A stretch of 35,917 bases of DNA from JANMZR01 sp031383555 (GTDB lineage: Bacteria > Bacteroidota > Bacteroidia > Cytophagales > Spirosomataceae): assembly GCA_031383555.1 (NCBI GenBank), contig JANMZR010000048.1, forward strand, positions 1 to 35,917, in the 5' to 3' direction. The notes under the pieces were generated by a model that saw only the letters and a list, made by a program, of their open reading frames with translations, ran no database searches and was not told the DNA's origin. Every line of letters starts with the position of its first letter. The first letter of the stretch is position 1. The position numbers were made by a program, and so were the translations under genes. Below, piece by piece: positions 9,139-18,833 of this stretch.

Positions 9139-10332
9139 TTAGCCCAAAAACCCAAACAGCCAAAGTGGAATTCGATTGCCAGCGCAAATTAATTCATTGT
9201 CAATGGCCAAATAACTATTGGGTAAATCAGCAATTTGCTTAAACGATTTTTTCTCGCCGCCTACTTCAAAAATAAACTTACCATTAACCATAAAATCTCC
9301 TTGTTTGCTTGAGCTAACCGTATGGTTATTAGCCAATTGATTCATGAAAAAGGTTTCTCGCAAATTACCCAAATTGGCGCTATTGGTAAGTACCATATGG
9401 CAAAGATTAGGATTTTGCAGGTATATTTTCTCAGGTTTCGAAATCAATGTATAAGCTTTTGTACTATCCCAAAGCAGTTGCAATATTTTGGCCTCATGCA
9501 TATATTGTAAATACGTATTAAGCGTAGGCCTGCTCAGCTCCATGCTTTCGGCCAGCTTGGTAGTATTGGGCTGAAAAGGTACCGAAGTGGCAATATGATA
9601 CAGCAATTTCTTTATTTTATTGATATTATTCAGCTCTAAATGAAATAGTTGAGGAATATCATTCTCAATGGTTTGATTGATAGTTTGGTTTAATTTTTGG
9701 TGAAAATTGCGTGTGCCTTCCAAATAAAATGGATAATAACCATGCGATAAATATTCCCTGAAATATTGCAAAGGATTCACCTCTTTTACAATTTGGCTGG
9801 CAATTTTCACATGGTTTTTCAGGATTTCATCGAGGCTGTATTTTTTCAAATTCAACTTGTTTTGAATATTCAAATACTCTCTTAGCGAAAGCCCATGAAG
9901 GTTGTAAGTTACGCCCCTTCTGCTGAGGTCGGCATTGCCTTTGTATAGGTGTAAAATGGACGAACCAGATACCACCACTCGCAATTTTTTGTAGGTATCG
10001 TAAATATTTTTAAGCTCCTGGCTCCAGTTTTCGTATTTATGTATTTCGTCGATAAAAAGGTGTGTGCCACCCTGATTGTTATGGTATTTGGCGATGTCAA
10101 TTATGCGCTTATCGGCCATATTTATATTGTCCATCGATACGTAAAGGGCTTTTTTATCGAAACCAAAAACTTGTAGAATATGCTGTAAAATGAGCGTAGT
10201 TTTGCCAATACCTCTAGCTCCTTTTATAAAAAGTAGCTTTTCGTTCCAATCGATTTCCTCCTGCAAATCTCTGCTAAAGGTAGCCTCAAATTCAGTAAGT
10301 ATTTGAACATGACCTGTGTATAATGTTTCCAT
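9139..10332 (-). CDS. DUF4143-type AAA ATPase
   Basis: 397 residues, cytoplasmic, no signal peptide. Walker A is GARGIGKT (38-45, K44). Walker B is LFIDE (92-96). SGSS (122-125) is in the sensor 1 position. The C-terminal part matches the architecture of the large bacterial ATP-binding family with a DUF4143/PD-(D/E)XK-like end, where a small winged-helix segment (TKLAESMELSRPTLNTYLQYM) precedes the conserved C-terminal beta sheet. The cellular role of this family is poorly known; links to mobile DNA and toxin-antitoxin-like behaviour have been suggested. It sits alone, converging with the fibre gene at 8013-9080, downstream of the two-component system but 208 bases from it, with its own promoter. 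Confidence 0.85.
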   Translation of the reverse strand: METLYTGHVQILTEFEATFSRDLQEEIDWNEKLLFIKGARGIGKTTLILQHILQVFGFDKKALYVSMDNINMADKRIIDIAKYHNNQGGTHLFIDEIHKYENWSQELKNIYDTYKKLRVVVSGSSILHLYKGNADLSRRGVTYNLHGLSLREYLNIQNKLNLKKYSLDEILKNHVKIASQIVKEVNPLQYFREYLSHGYYPFYLEGTRNFHQKLNQTINQTIENDIPQLFHLELNNINKIKKLLYHIATSVPFQPNTTKLAESMELSRPTLNTYLQYMHEAKILQLLWDSTKAYTLISKPEKIYLQNPNLCHMVLTNSANLGNLRETFFMNQLANNHTVSSSKQGDFMVNGKFIFEVGGEKKSFKQIADLPNSYLAIDNELICAGNRIPLWLFGFLG

Positions 10333-10347
10333 ACCAATATTTTTTTA

Positions 10348-10355
10348 CAAATATA
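10348..10355 (-). promoter_or_regulatory. TAnnTTTG -7 box of the ATPase gene
   Basis: On the minus strand TATATTTG lies 15 bases upstream of the ATG at 10332. No exact TTTG -33 box is visible. The very short leader makes the start at 10332 plausible. Confidence 0.45.
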
Positions 10356-10460
10356 CAAAAAATGTAAAGTGAAATTACCAATTATTTAATTTATTGATAA
10401 ATATAATTATCAAATAGTAGATAATTTGATTAGTATAATTAACAAAAAAATATATAAAAT

Positions 10461-10511
10461 GATAAATATATTTATCGATATTATATATATTTGGTAAATA
10501 CATTTACCAAA
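10461..10511. promoter_or_regulatory. Two perfect palindromes upstream of the ATPase gene (candidate operators)
   Basis: GATAAATATATTTATC (10461-10476) is a perfect 16-bp palindrome. TTTGGTAAAT (10490-10499) and ATTTACCAAA (10502-10511) are perfect inverted repeats two bases apart. Further TGATAA/TTATCA half-sites occur at about 10393-10430. The block lies between the end of the response regulator gene and the start of the ATPase gene, so it could bind a repressor of the ATPase or act as a transcription end. Very low G+C makes chance palindromes more likely. Confidence 0.35.
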
Positions 10512-10540
10512 TATGATTGATAATAAAAATTACTACAAGC

Positions 10541-11158
10541 TTAAATCAAACCAAAGCCTCCAGCATTTTTGATAAGAAGGGCGGTGTTTTGCACATCAAA
10601 TTTCATCAAAAGGCTTTTACGATGGCTGTTTACGGTGAGGGTGCTAACAAACAATTTATCGGCTATTTGGGGGTTGGTAAGGCCTTCCGCAATAAGTTTT
10701 AACACTTCTTTTTCACGGAGGGTGAGGTAGGGTGCTTTTTTTTCTGAGTCAGATTTGGTGCTTTCGGTAAGGTTTACATTCATAAAATACTCGCCACGAG
10801 ATACATGTTCGATGGCCTCAAAAAGCTCTTCCCTTGACGAGCTCTTAAGCAAATAGCCCAATGCGCCATTTTGTATCATTCGAGATATATAACTACGTTC
10901 GGCAAAAGTTGTCAGCGCAATGCATTTTACTTTCGGATATTCTTCTGTAATTTTTTTACATAAATCTAAGCCTGATATTTCTGGCAAATTGATGTCAAGC
11001 AGTGCGATGTCCACTTCGTTATTCTTTAAAAAATTAATGGCATCATAAGCATTGGTAACAGCGCCTACACAGTCAAATGCTTCATTGCCAGCTAATAATG
11101 ATTTTAAGCCTTCAATCACAATAAGGTGGTCGTCGACTATGAGTATTTTTGGTTTCAT
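10541..11158 (-). CDS. NarL/FixJ-family response regulator
   Basis: 205 residues. The receiver domain covers 1-120, with acidic D9/D10, phospho-acceptor D55 (ALLDINLPE), T83/T84 and K105 all in place. The LuxR-type helix-turn-helix covers about 142-200 (LTLREKEVLKLIAEG, then NPQIADKLFVS). It should bind DNA once phosphorylated by the kinase encoded 76 bases upstream in the same direction. The pair therefore forms a two-component operon. The targets are not shown by the sequence. The divergent fibre gene at 13283 and the ATPase downstream are natural candidates, by position only. Confidence 0.95.
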   Translation of the reverse strand: MKPKILIVDDHLIVIEGLKSLLAGNEAFDCVGAVTNAYDAINFLKNNEVDIALLDINLPEISGLDLCKKITEEYPKVKCIALTTFAERSYISRMIQNGALGYLLKSSSREELFEAIEHVSRGEYFMNVNLTESTKSDSEKKAPYLTLREKEVLKLIAEGLTNPQIADKLFVSTLTVNSHRKSLLMKFDVQNTALLIKNAGGFGLI

Positions 11159-11234
11159 AAAATTATAGTTTGAAGGTTAATTTGTTTGAGAGTTCACTCA
11201 TCATCTATCATTCATTACTAATCATTTATTCCTT

Positions 11235-13076
11235 TCAAACCATCACCTGCACCTCCACACTTGTGCCATGGCTTGGGTCCGATTTTATGTCCATTTTTCC
11301 ATTCAAATAGTTAACTCTGCTTTCGATATTGGATAAGCCAGCTCCTTTATTATTTTGTAAGTTGCTGCTGTCAAAGCCCTTACCGTTGTCTTCCACAGTT
11401 AAGGTAAGCAAATTTTCGTTTTGCACCAATTGTACATGAGCACTTGTGGCATGGGCATGTTTCATGGTATTATTGAGCAATTCTTGAGCAATTCGGTACA
11501 AGCTTACCTCTTTGGCCTGGTCCAGCCGCCCTTCGAAGCCAAAAGTTTCGAAGTTTACTTTTAGTTGGCCAGTGTTATTTATGCCATCGCAAAAATCATG
11601 AATGGCATCTTTCAAGCCAAATTTCAATAAGGCTTCAGGCATCATGCTGTGTGCCACACGGCGAAGCTCGGTAATGGCGTTGTCAAGCTGCCCAATTGCC
11701 TTATGGAAGGTATGGCTGCTTTGCTCAGACAGTACTTGGTTTCCTGTCATAGAATTAAGTGTGAATTTTATACCAGATAATATGCCCCCAAGTCCATCGT
11801 GGAGGTCTTTTGCCAGTCGGCTTCTTTCTTCTTCCTGGCCTTTAATTACCGAATTTGAGGCGATTAACTGCTTTTCTTGCTGCAATTGAAATACTTCACT
11901 TTCAGCAACTTTTTTACGAATATTCAAAAATCGATATACTAAAATACTGATAAAACTTAAGGTAAAGAGGCCAGCAACTAATACAAATATTAATGAATTT
12001 TTACGTTTATTTTCTCTGGTTTTTTGGTCAATTTCTGCCTTTTGTAGTTTGGTATCTGTATCATAGTTAATTACTTTTAGGCGGTCGTCTATATTGGCCT
12101 CGGCCATAGAATCACGTGAGTTGGCATATATTTCATGATGAAAAAGAGCTGAATCATAGTTTTTGGTGGCTTTATTCGCCAAATAGAGCTGTTTATGTGA
12201 ATCTCTTATACTAAAGTAGATTTTCATTTTTTCAGCAATTATTTGAGCTTCTTTTGCAAGCGCCTTTGCTCTAACATAATCTTTTTTCTTTAAGTAAAAC
12301 TCCGATGAAAATATATAAGCATCAGCTAAAAGGTAATCAGTTTTTGATATTTTATAATACTTTATGGCTTTTTCAAAAGCTTTTACGGCTTTTTCTGGCT
12401 GGTTAAGTTTGGCAAATGCACCTCCCATATAAGAGTTTACGTAGGCAATTCCGATGGTATCTTTTAAATAAATATATTGCTTTTCCGCTTTTAAAAAATA
12501 CTCCATTCCTTTTTTAGGATTGTCCAAAAACCGACTATTCAATTGGCCTATTTCAGCGATTCCATCAATAATATAAGTTTTGTTTTGATTTTTGCCCACT
12601 ATTTCTTTTTCAAATAATTGGTAATATTTTAGTGCTTCAGCAGGTCGCTCCATCCACATATATGAGCCGCCAATATGTCGCAAACATTTAACCCGAAACT
12701 CTGCAAATTCTTCTGATTGAGCCAAACCAACCACTTTTAAAAAATATTTTATTGCAGTAAAGTATTGGCTTTTAACATGATAGGCCTCACCGATAGCGTA
12801 ATTGGCCAAAATTTCACCCTTTTTCCAGCCGATTTTTTCGCTGCGTTCAATAGCTTCCTCTGCTGCTTTTACGCCTTCTTCAGTACTTGTATAAGAGGCA
12901 GCATAGTTGGCTTTCCTTGTTAAATAAGTAATTAATAAGGTGTCGTTTTTGAAGTTAGATACACCTTTTTTTAGTCGTAATATTTCCTTATTCAAACTAT
13001 CAATTGAAATAGTTGAAACTTGACCTTGCCCAATTTCACAAAATAATAAAAGAAATACTGAGATGATTAACCGCAT
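11235..13076 (-). CDS. TPR-containing membrane histidine kinase (HisKA_3 type)
   Basis: 613 residues. The signal peptide covers 1-19 (ends GQGQ). A periplasmic region of TPR-like helical repeats covers about 25-330. One transmembrane helix lies at about 361-383, followed by a short coiled coil (385-415). The HisKA_3 dimerisation domain carries phospho-acceptor H426 (LAKDLHDGLGG). The HATPase domain has the N-box (ELLNNTMKHAHA, N535/N536), DNGKGF (563-568) and the G-box GAGLSNIESRV. This layout is common in Bacteroidota sensor kinases that pair with NarL-type regulators, and the partner is the next gene. It is divergent from the fibre gene at 13283, with 206 bases between the starts. Confidence 0.95.
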   Translation of the reverse strand: MRLIISVFLLLFCEIGQGQVSTISIDSLNKEILRLKKGVSNFKNDTLLITYLTRKANYAASYTSTEEGVKAAEEAIERSEKIGWKKGEILANYAIGEAYHVKSQYFTAIKYFLKVVGLAQSEEFAEFRVKCLRHIGGSYMWMERPAEALKYYQLFEKEIVGKNQNKTYIIDGIAEIGQLNSRFLDNPKKGMEYFLKAEKQYIYLKDTIGIAYVNSYMGGAFAKLNQPEKAVKAFEKAIKYYKISKTDYLLADAYIFSSEFYLKKKDYVRAKALAKEAQIIAEKMKIYFSIRDSHKQLYLANKATKNYDSALFHHEIYANSRDSMAEANIDDRLKVINYDTDTKLQKAEIDQKTRENKRKNSLIFVLVAGLFTLSFISILVYRFLNIRKKVAESEVFQLQQEKQLIASNSVIKGQEEERSRLAKDLHDGLGGILSGIKFTLNSMTGNQVLSEQSSHTFHKAIGQLDNAITELRRVAHSMMPEALLKFGLKDAIHDFCDGINNTGQLKVNFETFGFEGRLDQAKEVSLYRIAQELLNNTMKHAHATSAHVQLVQNENLLTLTVEDNGKGFDSSNLQNNKGAGLSNIESRVNYLNGKMDIKSDPSHGTSVEVQVMV

Positions 13077-13134
13077 TATTAATTTTTTGTTTCATGTAAA
13101 TTTAGCAGAAACTACCCATAAAAACATATCCCCC

Positions 13135-13164
13135 AAAAAGGGGAATTATAAAATCCCCTTTTTT
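13135..13164. promoter_or_regulatory. Hairpin in the kinase/fibre divergent intergenic region
   Basis: AAAAAGGGGA (13135-13144) pairs with TCCCCTTTTTT (13154-13164) around an AT-rich loop. Read on the plus strand it has the form of an intrinsic terminator, a G+C stem with a T tract, yet no gene ends here. It lies upstream of the fibre gene at 13283 and could be an attenuator or a protein-binding site. There is no direct evidence for either. Confidence 0.4.
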
Positions 13165-13282
13165 ATAGGATTGTCTACTTTTAAATGTTTTATGAAATTT
13201 GTTAAATAGAATATTGTTTCAAATATCTTATAAAAAGTATATTTTTAAAAATTACCTTTCAAATTTTAAATCAAAAAAAACG

Positions 13283-15040
13283 ATGAAGAAAAGAACCCTA
13301 CTACCTTTAGTTTTACTATTTATTTCTGTTGAAATTGCTTTTAGCCAAATTGGCATAAACGCCACCAATACGCCACCAGCCACCAATGCCATGTTGGATA
13401 TTAGCAGCACCACAAAAGGCCTACTCATTCCCCGAATGACCACCGACCAACGTAACCTCCTTACAGCCACAGAGGGCCTAACAGTTTATGATACAGATAC
13501 TAAAGGCTACTGGTTTTACAATGGTACTAGCTGGCAAAACATGAGTGGCAGTGGAGGTGGCAGCAGCAAATGGTTGAGCACCGCTAATGATATTTCAAAC
13601 ATTAATTCTGGTAATGTGGGTATTGGCATTGCTACACCATTAGGTTATGGCCATGGAGGCACCAATAAAATAGTAGAAATCAAAAATAATGATACAGGTA
13701 GTAATGCACAATCACAAATAATTTTATCAACTGCTGGCACCAGTGGATCAATGGGCGGCCTTACTTGGGCGGCACCAAATATGCCAGGAGCTGAAAAAAG
13801 GGCAGGGCTCATTGCCAATTTGTTCCAAACTGCCAATGAATCACGTATGGCATTTTTCAGCAGAACAGAAGCTGGGAATTTAACAGAAAAATTATCAATT
13901 AGAGGCAATGGTAATGTGGGAATTGGTACAACCGCTCCAGGTTTCCCTCTCAATTTTTCAAATTCTTTGGGCGATAAAATATCACTTTATGGTAATAGTG
14001 GAGCTCATTATGGATTTGGCATTCAAGGTGGATTATTTCAAATTCACAGCGATGCTGCTGGTGCCAATATTGCTTTTGGGCATGGCTCAAGCGGCAGCTT
14101 TACGGAGCGGATGAGAATTATTAATAATGGTACTGATGGGATGATCCTGAGTGGAAGGTTACTTATAAAAAATGGGTCAGTGCCTGTAGATCCAAATCAA
14201 ACACCGGGTGTGTGGCTGTACAGGGCAGATAATACCAACCTGCTTGGATTTATGGGTACACAAAACAATCAAAATGTGGGCTTTTATGGTGGGCCCGCAA
14301 ATGGTGGCTGGGGTTTTACGTATGATGCTGTAAATAGCAGGGTAGGTATTGGCACATCAAATCCAAATGCGCCGCTAGGTTTTCCGCCATCGCTTGGCAA
14401 AAAAATTACATTATATCCGGGTGCAACAGGCGATGCCGGGTTTGGTATGGCGGGCAATCGGTTGCAGATATATGCAGATAACCAAGCTGCCGATGTAGCT
14501 ATAGGCTATGATGCTGCCGGAACTTTTAATGAGAGGTTTGCAGTGAAACCATCGGGTGCACTGGCGGTAAATGGAAACACTGGTGCGCTTAACAATGTGC
14601 TCACAAGCGGTGGGGGAGGCTCTCCCCAATGGCAACCACTTAGCAATTTTGTTAAGCCCGCTGCAATGGCTGAAGTTACTTATGTATTGTCACCTTTTTT
14701 AGTCCAAATTCCAGGTGCAAGTTTTCAAATTACCGTTCCACAAACAGGTAAGTTGGTGATTTGGGTTAACACCAACAGTAGTTTGATTTGCGTAAATCCC
14801 CTTGCCCCCTGTCCCTTTATTTGGATCCTCAAAACTTATCTAAACAATACAGACGTAGAGACTAATTACATGCAACCTCAATCAAATCTATCAGAGACAA
14901 ACAATTCTGCGTCACTAGGGCCATTAGTGCTAAATGTTAATGCTGGCACATATACAATTTCATATGGTGCGAGACTGACAAGTTTAGCTGCGCCGCCTAC
15001 AATAAAAATATCGGCCTACGCTCAATTTATTGCAGATTGA
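13283..15040 (+). CDS. Exported fibre-like protein, head B, with beta-sandwich-like tip
   Basis: 585 residues from the ATG at 13283. An in-frame upstream TTG at 13199 would add 28 residues ahead of an otherwise normal signal peptide, so I reject it. The signal peptide ends IAFSQ. Head B follows, with NAMLDISSTTKGLLIPRM, GLTVYDTDTKGYWFYNGTSW and then a Gly/Ser linker. The stalk holds two copies of the GDKISLYGNSGAHYGFGIQ / FGHGSSGSFTERMRI module, a signature of the head B genes. There is no S74 domain. The last 130 residues form a beta-rich tip that resembles the end of 17163-18833 in layout but hardly in sequence. It is divergent from the histidine kinase. Confidence 0.85.
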   Translation: MKKRTLLPLVLLFISVEIAFSQIGINATNTPPATNAMLDISSTTKGLLIPRMTTDQRNLLTATEGLTVYDTDTKGYWFYNGTSWQNMSGSGGGSSKWLSTANDISNINSGNVGIGIATPLGYGHGGTNKIVEIKNNDTGSNAQSQIILSTAGTSGSMGGLTWAAPNMPGAEKRAGLIANLFQTANESRMAFFSRTEAGNLTEKLSIRGNGNVGIGTTAPGFPLNFSNSLGDKISLYGNSGAHYGFGIQGGLFQIHSDAAGANIAFGHGSSGSFTERMRIINNGTDGMILSGRLLIKNGSVPVDPNQTPGVWLYRADNTNLLGFMGTQNNQNVGFYGGPANGGWGFTYDAVNSRVGIGTSNPNAPLGFPPSLGKKITLYPGATGDAGFGMAGNRLQIYADNQAADVAIGYDAAGTFNERFAVKPSGALAVNGNTGALNNVLTSGGGGSPQWQPLSNFVKPAAMAEVTYVLSPFLVQIPGASFQITVPQTGKLVIWVNTNSSLICVNPLAPCPFIWILKTYLNNTDVETNYMQPQSNLSETNNSASLGPLVLNVNAGTYTISYGARLTSLAAPPTIKISAYAQFIAD

Positions 15041-15232
15041 TAAAATGAATTAAAGGAATTGATTGAAATGTAATTACATTGTTGTTGAGAAAAATAAATC
15101 AGATCAGCGTTTTTCGCATGCAGGCGAATAGTTAATAGAGGAAATCTTTTGTGAAAATTTGTAAGTAAAATCTCGTAACTTCTACTTGCTTCTGTGTGAC
15201 ATTTTTTTTAACTATTTAAAAAGTATAAAATC

Positions 15233-17029
15233 ATGAAAATCAACCTATTATTCTATTTTTCTTTCTTGCCTCTACTATTTTTAGCAGAAAAAATTGCTGC
15301 CCAAATAGGTATCAATGCAATTGGAACGCCACCAGCCACCAACGCCATGTTGGATATCAGCAGTACCACAAAAGGGTTATTGATTCCTAGAATGACAACC
15401 ACCCAACGCAATGCTCTTACTGCATCAGATGGCCTTACCGTGTATGATACCGATACCAAAGGATATTGGTTTTATAATGGTACGAGTTGGCAGAATTTGT
15501 CGACTGTGGCTGGAAATACACCTTGGCTCACCGCTGGCAATAATATTTATAATGCAAATACTGGCAATGTGGGTATCGGAACGAACTCACCTGAATATAA
15601 ATTTGATGTATTGCATAATGGGAATAGTGGATTAAGAGTAAAGTCAAGTTTCTCCTACTCAGTCATAGATATTGATGCTGCTAGTGGTGAAGCCGCTATG
15701 AAATTTTCAAAAAATGGTGCTCAACGCTGGACTATTAGAAATGAAGGATTAACTGATAACCTTGATTTTTTTCAAAATGGATCAAGAATGACACTGCAAA
15801 ATAATACAGGTAATTTAGGAATAAATGATGTTGCACCTTTAGCTCGATTATCAATTGGAGGAAACATTAAAATAGCCGACGGCACTCAGGCAGCTGGCAA
15901 AGTACTTACTTCAATTGATGGTTCTGGAACAGCCAATTGGCAGTCATTACCCGTTCAAAATAATTATTGGACAGCCAATGGCCAAAATATTTATAACAAT
16001 AATGCCACAAATGTGGGTATTGGAACAAGCACGCCAGGCTTTCCTTTGAATTTTGCTAATGCTTTAGGGGATAAAATATCGCTTTGGGGAAATGCGGGGA
16101 ATCATTATGGCTTTGGCATTCAAAGCGGTCTGCTTCAAATACATTCAGATGCAGTGGCAGCTGACGTGGCTTTTGGCTATGGCAGAAGTGGTGCTTTTAC
16201 AGAAACTATGCGCATAAAAGGCGATGGGCAATTACTTTTAAATAGCACCTCCCAAGAAAGCTTGTGGATAAATGGCCCAACGGGTAACTATATTACCTTA
16301 GCAGAGAATACGATAACCAGAGGCTATTTGGGCTCGTATTCAGGTGCCGATCAAGACATTGAATTGGGTACACATACTCAAAACCCGACTGGTTCAGTAC
16401 ATTTATCAACTGGAAATGTACCTCGATTAACCGTAAGGCCAGACGGCAATGTGGGTATAGGCAATACCAACCCCGCAAAACCTTTATCTTTCCCTTCTGC
16501 CTTGGGCGAAAAAATATTGTTATATCCTGGTGGGGTAGGTGAAGTGGGCATAGGCGTATATGGCAATGAACTGAGGCTTCATGCCGATAACCCTGGTGCT
16601 AAAGTAAGCTTTGGCACGCAAGACAATGCGGGCGTATTTACAGAAAATGCCAAAGCGGAAAGAAATGGTGCTTATGCCTTTTCAATATTTGGCAGCCTTT
16701 GGGTAAACGGTACCACTTATGCGAGCGATCAAAGATTCAAAAAAAATATAAAACCGATGGGTAATTCATTGAGTAAACTCATTCTTCTACAAGGAGTTAA
16801 CTATGATATGAACACTGATGAATTTAAGAAAAATAATTTTAAATCCACAAAAGACATTGGGTTGATTGCTCAGGAGGTACTAAAAATTTTCCCGGAAGTA
16901 GTTGCTGAAAAAGACGGTTATTTAGGTATTGACTATGGTAAATTGGTGCCTGTTTTGATAGAATCAATTAAAGAGCAACAAAAGCAAATAGAAGAGTTAT
17001 TGGCGTTGGTGAAGGGGATGAATAAATGA
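15233..17029 (+). CDS. Exported fibre-like protein, head B, with C-terminal peptidase S74 chaperone domain
   Basis: 598 residues. The signal peptide ends KIAAQ. Head B is nearly identical to the preceding gene. A stalk module at about 125-210 (SVIDIDAASGEAAMKF, TGNLGINDVAPLARLSIGG) matches the headless paralogue at 20849. Further GDKISLWGN and AFGYGRSGAFTETMRI modules follow. The S74 domain starts at S498 with SDQRFKKNI and contains IGLIAQEVLKIFPEVV. A C-terminal coiled coil covers about 570-598 (SIKEQQKQIEELLALV). It ends just before a strong terminator at 17034. Confidence 0.9.
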   Translation: MKINLLFYFSFLPLLFLAEKIAAQIGINAIGTPPATNAMLDISSTTKGLLIPRMTTTQRNALTASDGLTVYDTDTKGYWFYNGTSWQNLSTVAGNTPWLTAGNNIYNANTGNVGIGTNSPEYKFDVLHNGNSGLRVKSSFSYSVIDIDAASGEAAMKFSKNGAQRWTIRNEGLTDNLDFFQNGSRMTLQNNTGNLGINDVAPLARLSIGGNIKIADGTQAAGKVLTSIDGSGTANWQSLPVQNNYWTANGQNIYNNNATNVGIGTSTPGFPLNFANALGDKISLWGNAGNHYGFGIQSGLLQIHSDAVAADVAFGYGRSGAFTETMRIKGDGQLLLNSTSQESLWINGPTGNYITLAENTITRGYLGSYSGADQDIELGTHTQNPTGSVHLSTGNVPRLTVRPDGNVGIGNTNPAKPLSFPSALGEKILLYPGGVGEVGIGVYGNELRLHADNPGAKVSFGTQDNAGVFTENAKAERNGAYAFSIFGSLWVNGTTYASDQRFKKNIKPMGNSLSKLILLQGVNYDMNTDEFKKNNFKSTKDIGLIAQEVLKIFPEVVAEKDGYLGIDYGKLVPVLIESIKEQQKQIEELLALVKGMNK

Positions 17030-17033
17030 TTTT

Positions 17034-17070
17034 AATCCTTATAGGTTTTAAAAACCTATAAGGATTTTTT
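17034..17070 (+). terminator. Strong intrinsic terminator after the 15233 fibre gene
   Basis: A perfect 16-bp inverted repeat (17034-17049 and 17051-17066; core TCCTTATAGG / CCTATAAGGA) is followed by a run of T. It starts four bases after the stop codon. Confidence 0.85.
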
Positions 17071-17162
17071 CAGAAATGTATAACCAATTTAATCTAACAG
17101 AATTAAGAATCCCATTAGATTTTATTAGGCACTTTTTAAAAATATATTAAAACTACAAAACT

Positions 17163-18833
17163 ATGAAAATCAAACAGATACCACCTATTTTACTCGCTTT
17201 TTTTCTTTTATTTCAAGAAAAATTAACAGCCCAAATTGGCATAAACGCCTCCAATACTCCACCAGCCACCAATGCCATGTTGGATATCAGCAGCACCACA
17301 AAAGGCTTACTCATTCCCCGAATGACCACCGCCCAACGTAGTGCACTTTCTGCAAGTGATGGCCTTACTGTGTATGATACCGATACCAAAGGCTATTGGT
17401 TTTATAATGGCACGAGTTGGCAGAGTATGAGTGGCGGTGGAAGTAGCCCTTGGCTGCCTAATGGAAATAATATTTATTATAACACCGGAAAAGTGGGCAT
17501 AGGCGAAGCCACGCCAGGCTTTCCATTAAATTTTGGTGGCTCATTGGGCGATAAAATTTCACTTTTTGGAAATACAGGTGCACATTATGGTTTTGGTGTA
17601 CAAAACGGGCTTTTACAAATGCATGGCGATGATGTATATTCGAATATAGCTTTTGGCTATGGGTCAAGTACAAATTTGATAGAAAGGATGAGAATTATTA
17701 ATGGAGGTGGTGAAGGCATGCAACTTTTTGGAAGATTAACTATGCGCAATGGCACTATTCCAATTGATTTAAATTATGGATCAGGCATTTGGCTGTATAA
17801 AGCTGATGATTCGGGCAAATTGGGCTTCATGGGTGCTATGAACAATCAAAACGTGGGGTTTTTTGGAGGCCCTGGCCTTTGGGGCTTTGTTTACGATGCC
17901 ATTAATAGCCGTGTGGGCATAGGCACTACTCTACCAGATACAAAACTACATGTTGCTGGTAATATCAAAATGGTGGATGGTACGCAAGCGCTTGGTAAAG
18001 TGCTCACTTCTGATGGAAATGGAGTAGGTTCTTGGCAAACTTTACCAGTTACAGCGACTTTAGGTTGGACCGAATCAGGTAATAATGTGTACAAAACTAA
18101 CTTAGCAGGCAATGTAGGAATAGGCACAAACTCTCCCGGTTTTCCACTAAATTTTTCAAATTCTTTGGGCGATAAAATAGCACTTTGGGGAAATACTGCG
18201 GATGACCCACATTATGGCTTTGGTATTCAAGATGGCCTATTGCAAATATATACCGATGAAATTGTATCCGATGTGGCTTTTGGTTATGGACAAAGTAATG
18301 ATTTCACTGAAACCATGCGTGTAAAAGGCAATGGAGCTTTGGCGTTAAAGGGTAATATGGGTGCTGTCAATCAGATATTAACGAGCAATGGAGCCAATGT
18401 GTCCCCAGAATGGAAAACACCCGTTTCAGCATATAATAATTTATACCAATTATTTCAATCGGATATTGTAGAAATTTTACCCGGGGGGCCAAAAACAGAC
18501 TTGCCGGGTATGACCCAATCTATTACTGTTGTTGGCAATGCTAAAATAATTATAACATTTAATATAAGTTCAGAATCAATACTTTGCTTTGGTTGTGGGC
18601 ATACCCGTGCTTCGGTAGAAATTTATCGAGATGCTACCTTTTTAATGAGCTTTACGGAGGCAATTCCCAATGGCAATGAGGTTACTACCAGTGGCACTTA
18701 TATTGCTTCGGTGGGGCCAGGTACCTATAATTTCAATCTGAAAGGCTTTCACGAATCAGGGCCCACAGTAAGATATTGGGGGGTGAATACCTTAGCATTT
18801 TCAAATATGACTTTGCAGGTAGTGAATGAATGA
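17163..18833 (+). CDS. Exported fibre-like protein, head B, with beta-sandwich-like tip
   Basis: 556 residues. The signal peptide (LLFQEKLTAQ) and head B are near-identical at DNA level to 18997-20379, including the segment encoding SMSGGGSSPWLPNGNNIYY. The stalk has two GDKIS-L-x-GN modules and a TKLHVAGNIKMVDGTQ-type linker. There is no S74 domain. The tip covers about 420-556 and carries a CFGCGH motif with two Cys. This domain may adopt a C1q/TNF-like jelly-roll fold, an inference from the length and strand pattern only. It has the same layout as 13283-15040 with a different tip sequence. Confidence 0.85.
   Translation: MKIKQIPPILLAFFLLFQEKLTAQIGINASNTPPATNAMLDISSTTKGLLIPRMTTAQRSALSASDGLTVYDTDTKGYWFYNGTSWQSMSGGGSSPWLPNGNNIYYNTGKVGIGEATPGFPLNFGGSLGDKISLFGNTGAHYGFGVQNGLLQMHGDDVYSNIAFGYGSSTNLIERMRIINGGGEGMQLFGRLTMRNGTIPIDLNYGSGIWLYKADDSGKLGFMGAMNNQNVGFFGGPGLWGFVYDAINSRVGIGTTLPDTKLHVAGNIKMVDGTQALGKVLTSDGNGVGSWQTLPVTATLGWTESGNNVYKTNLAGNVGIGTNSPGFPLNFSNSLGDKIALWGNTADDPHYGFGIQDGLLQIYTDEIVSDVAFGYGQSNDFTETMRVKGNGALALKGNMGAVNQILTSNGANVSPEWKTPVSAYNNLYQLFQSDIVEILPGGPKTDLPGMTQSITVVGNAKIIITFNISSESILCFGCGHTRASVEIYRDATFLMSFTEAIPNGNEVTTSGTYIASVGPGTYNFNLKGFHESGPTVRYWGVNTLAFSNMTLQVVNE

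Noticed and set aside
9081..9145. Shared terminator between the convergent genes at 8013-9080 and 9139-10332
   Set aside because: GGCTAAA/TTTAGCC and GGAAGG/CCTTCC can pair, but the loop is long and the stem interrupted. This is too weak to list as a feature.
13199..13282. Upstream extension of the 13283 fibre gene from a TTG
   Set aside because: It would put 28 residues in front of a complete signal peptide. The ATG at 13283 matches the family start. The same reasoning rejects 18934 for 18997, 25543 for 25639 and 31165 for 31177.
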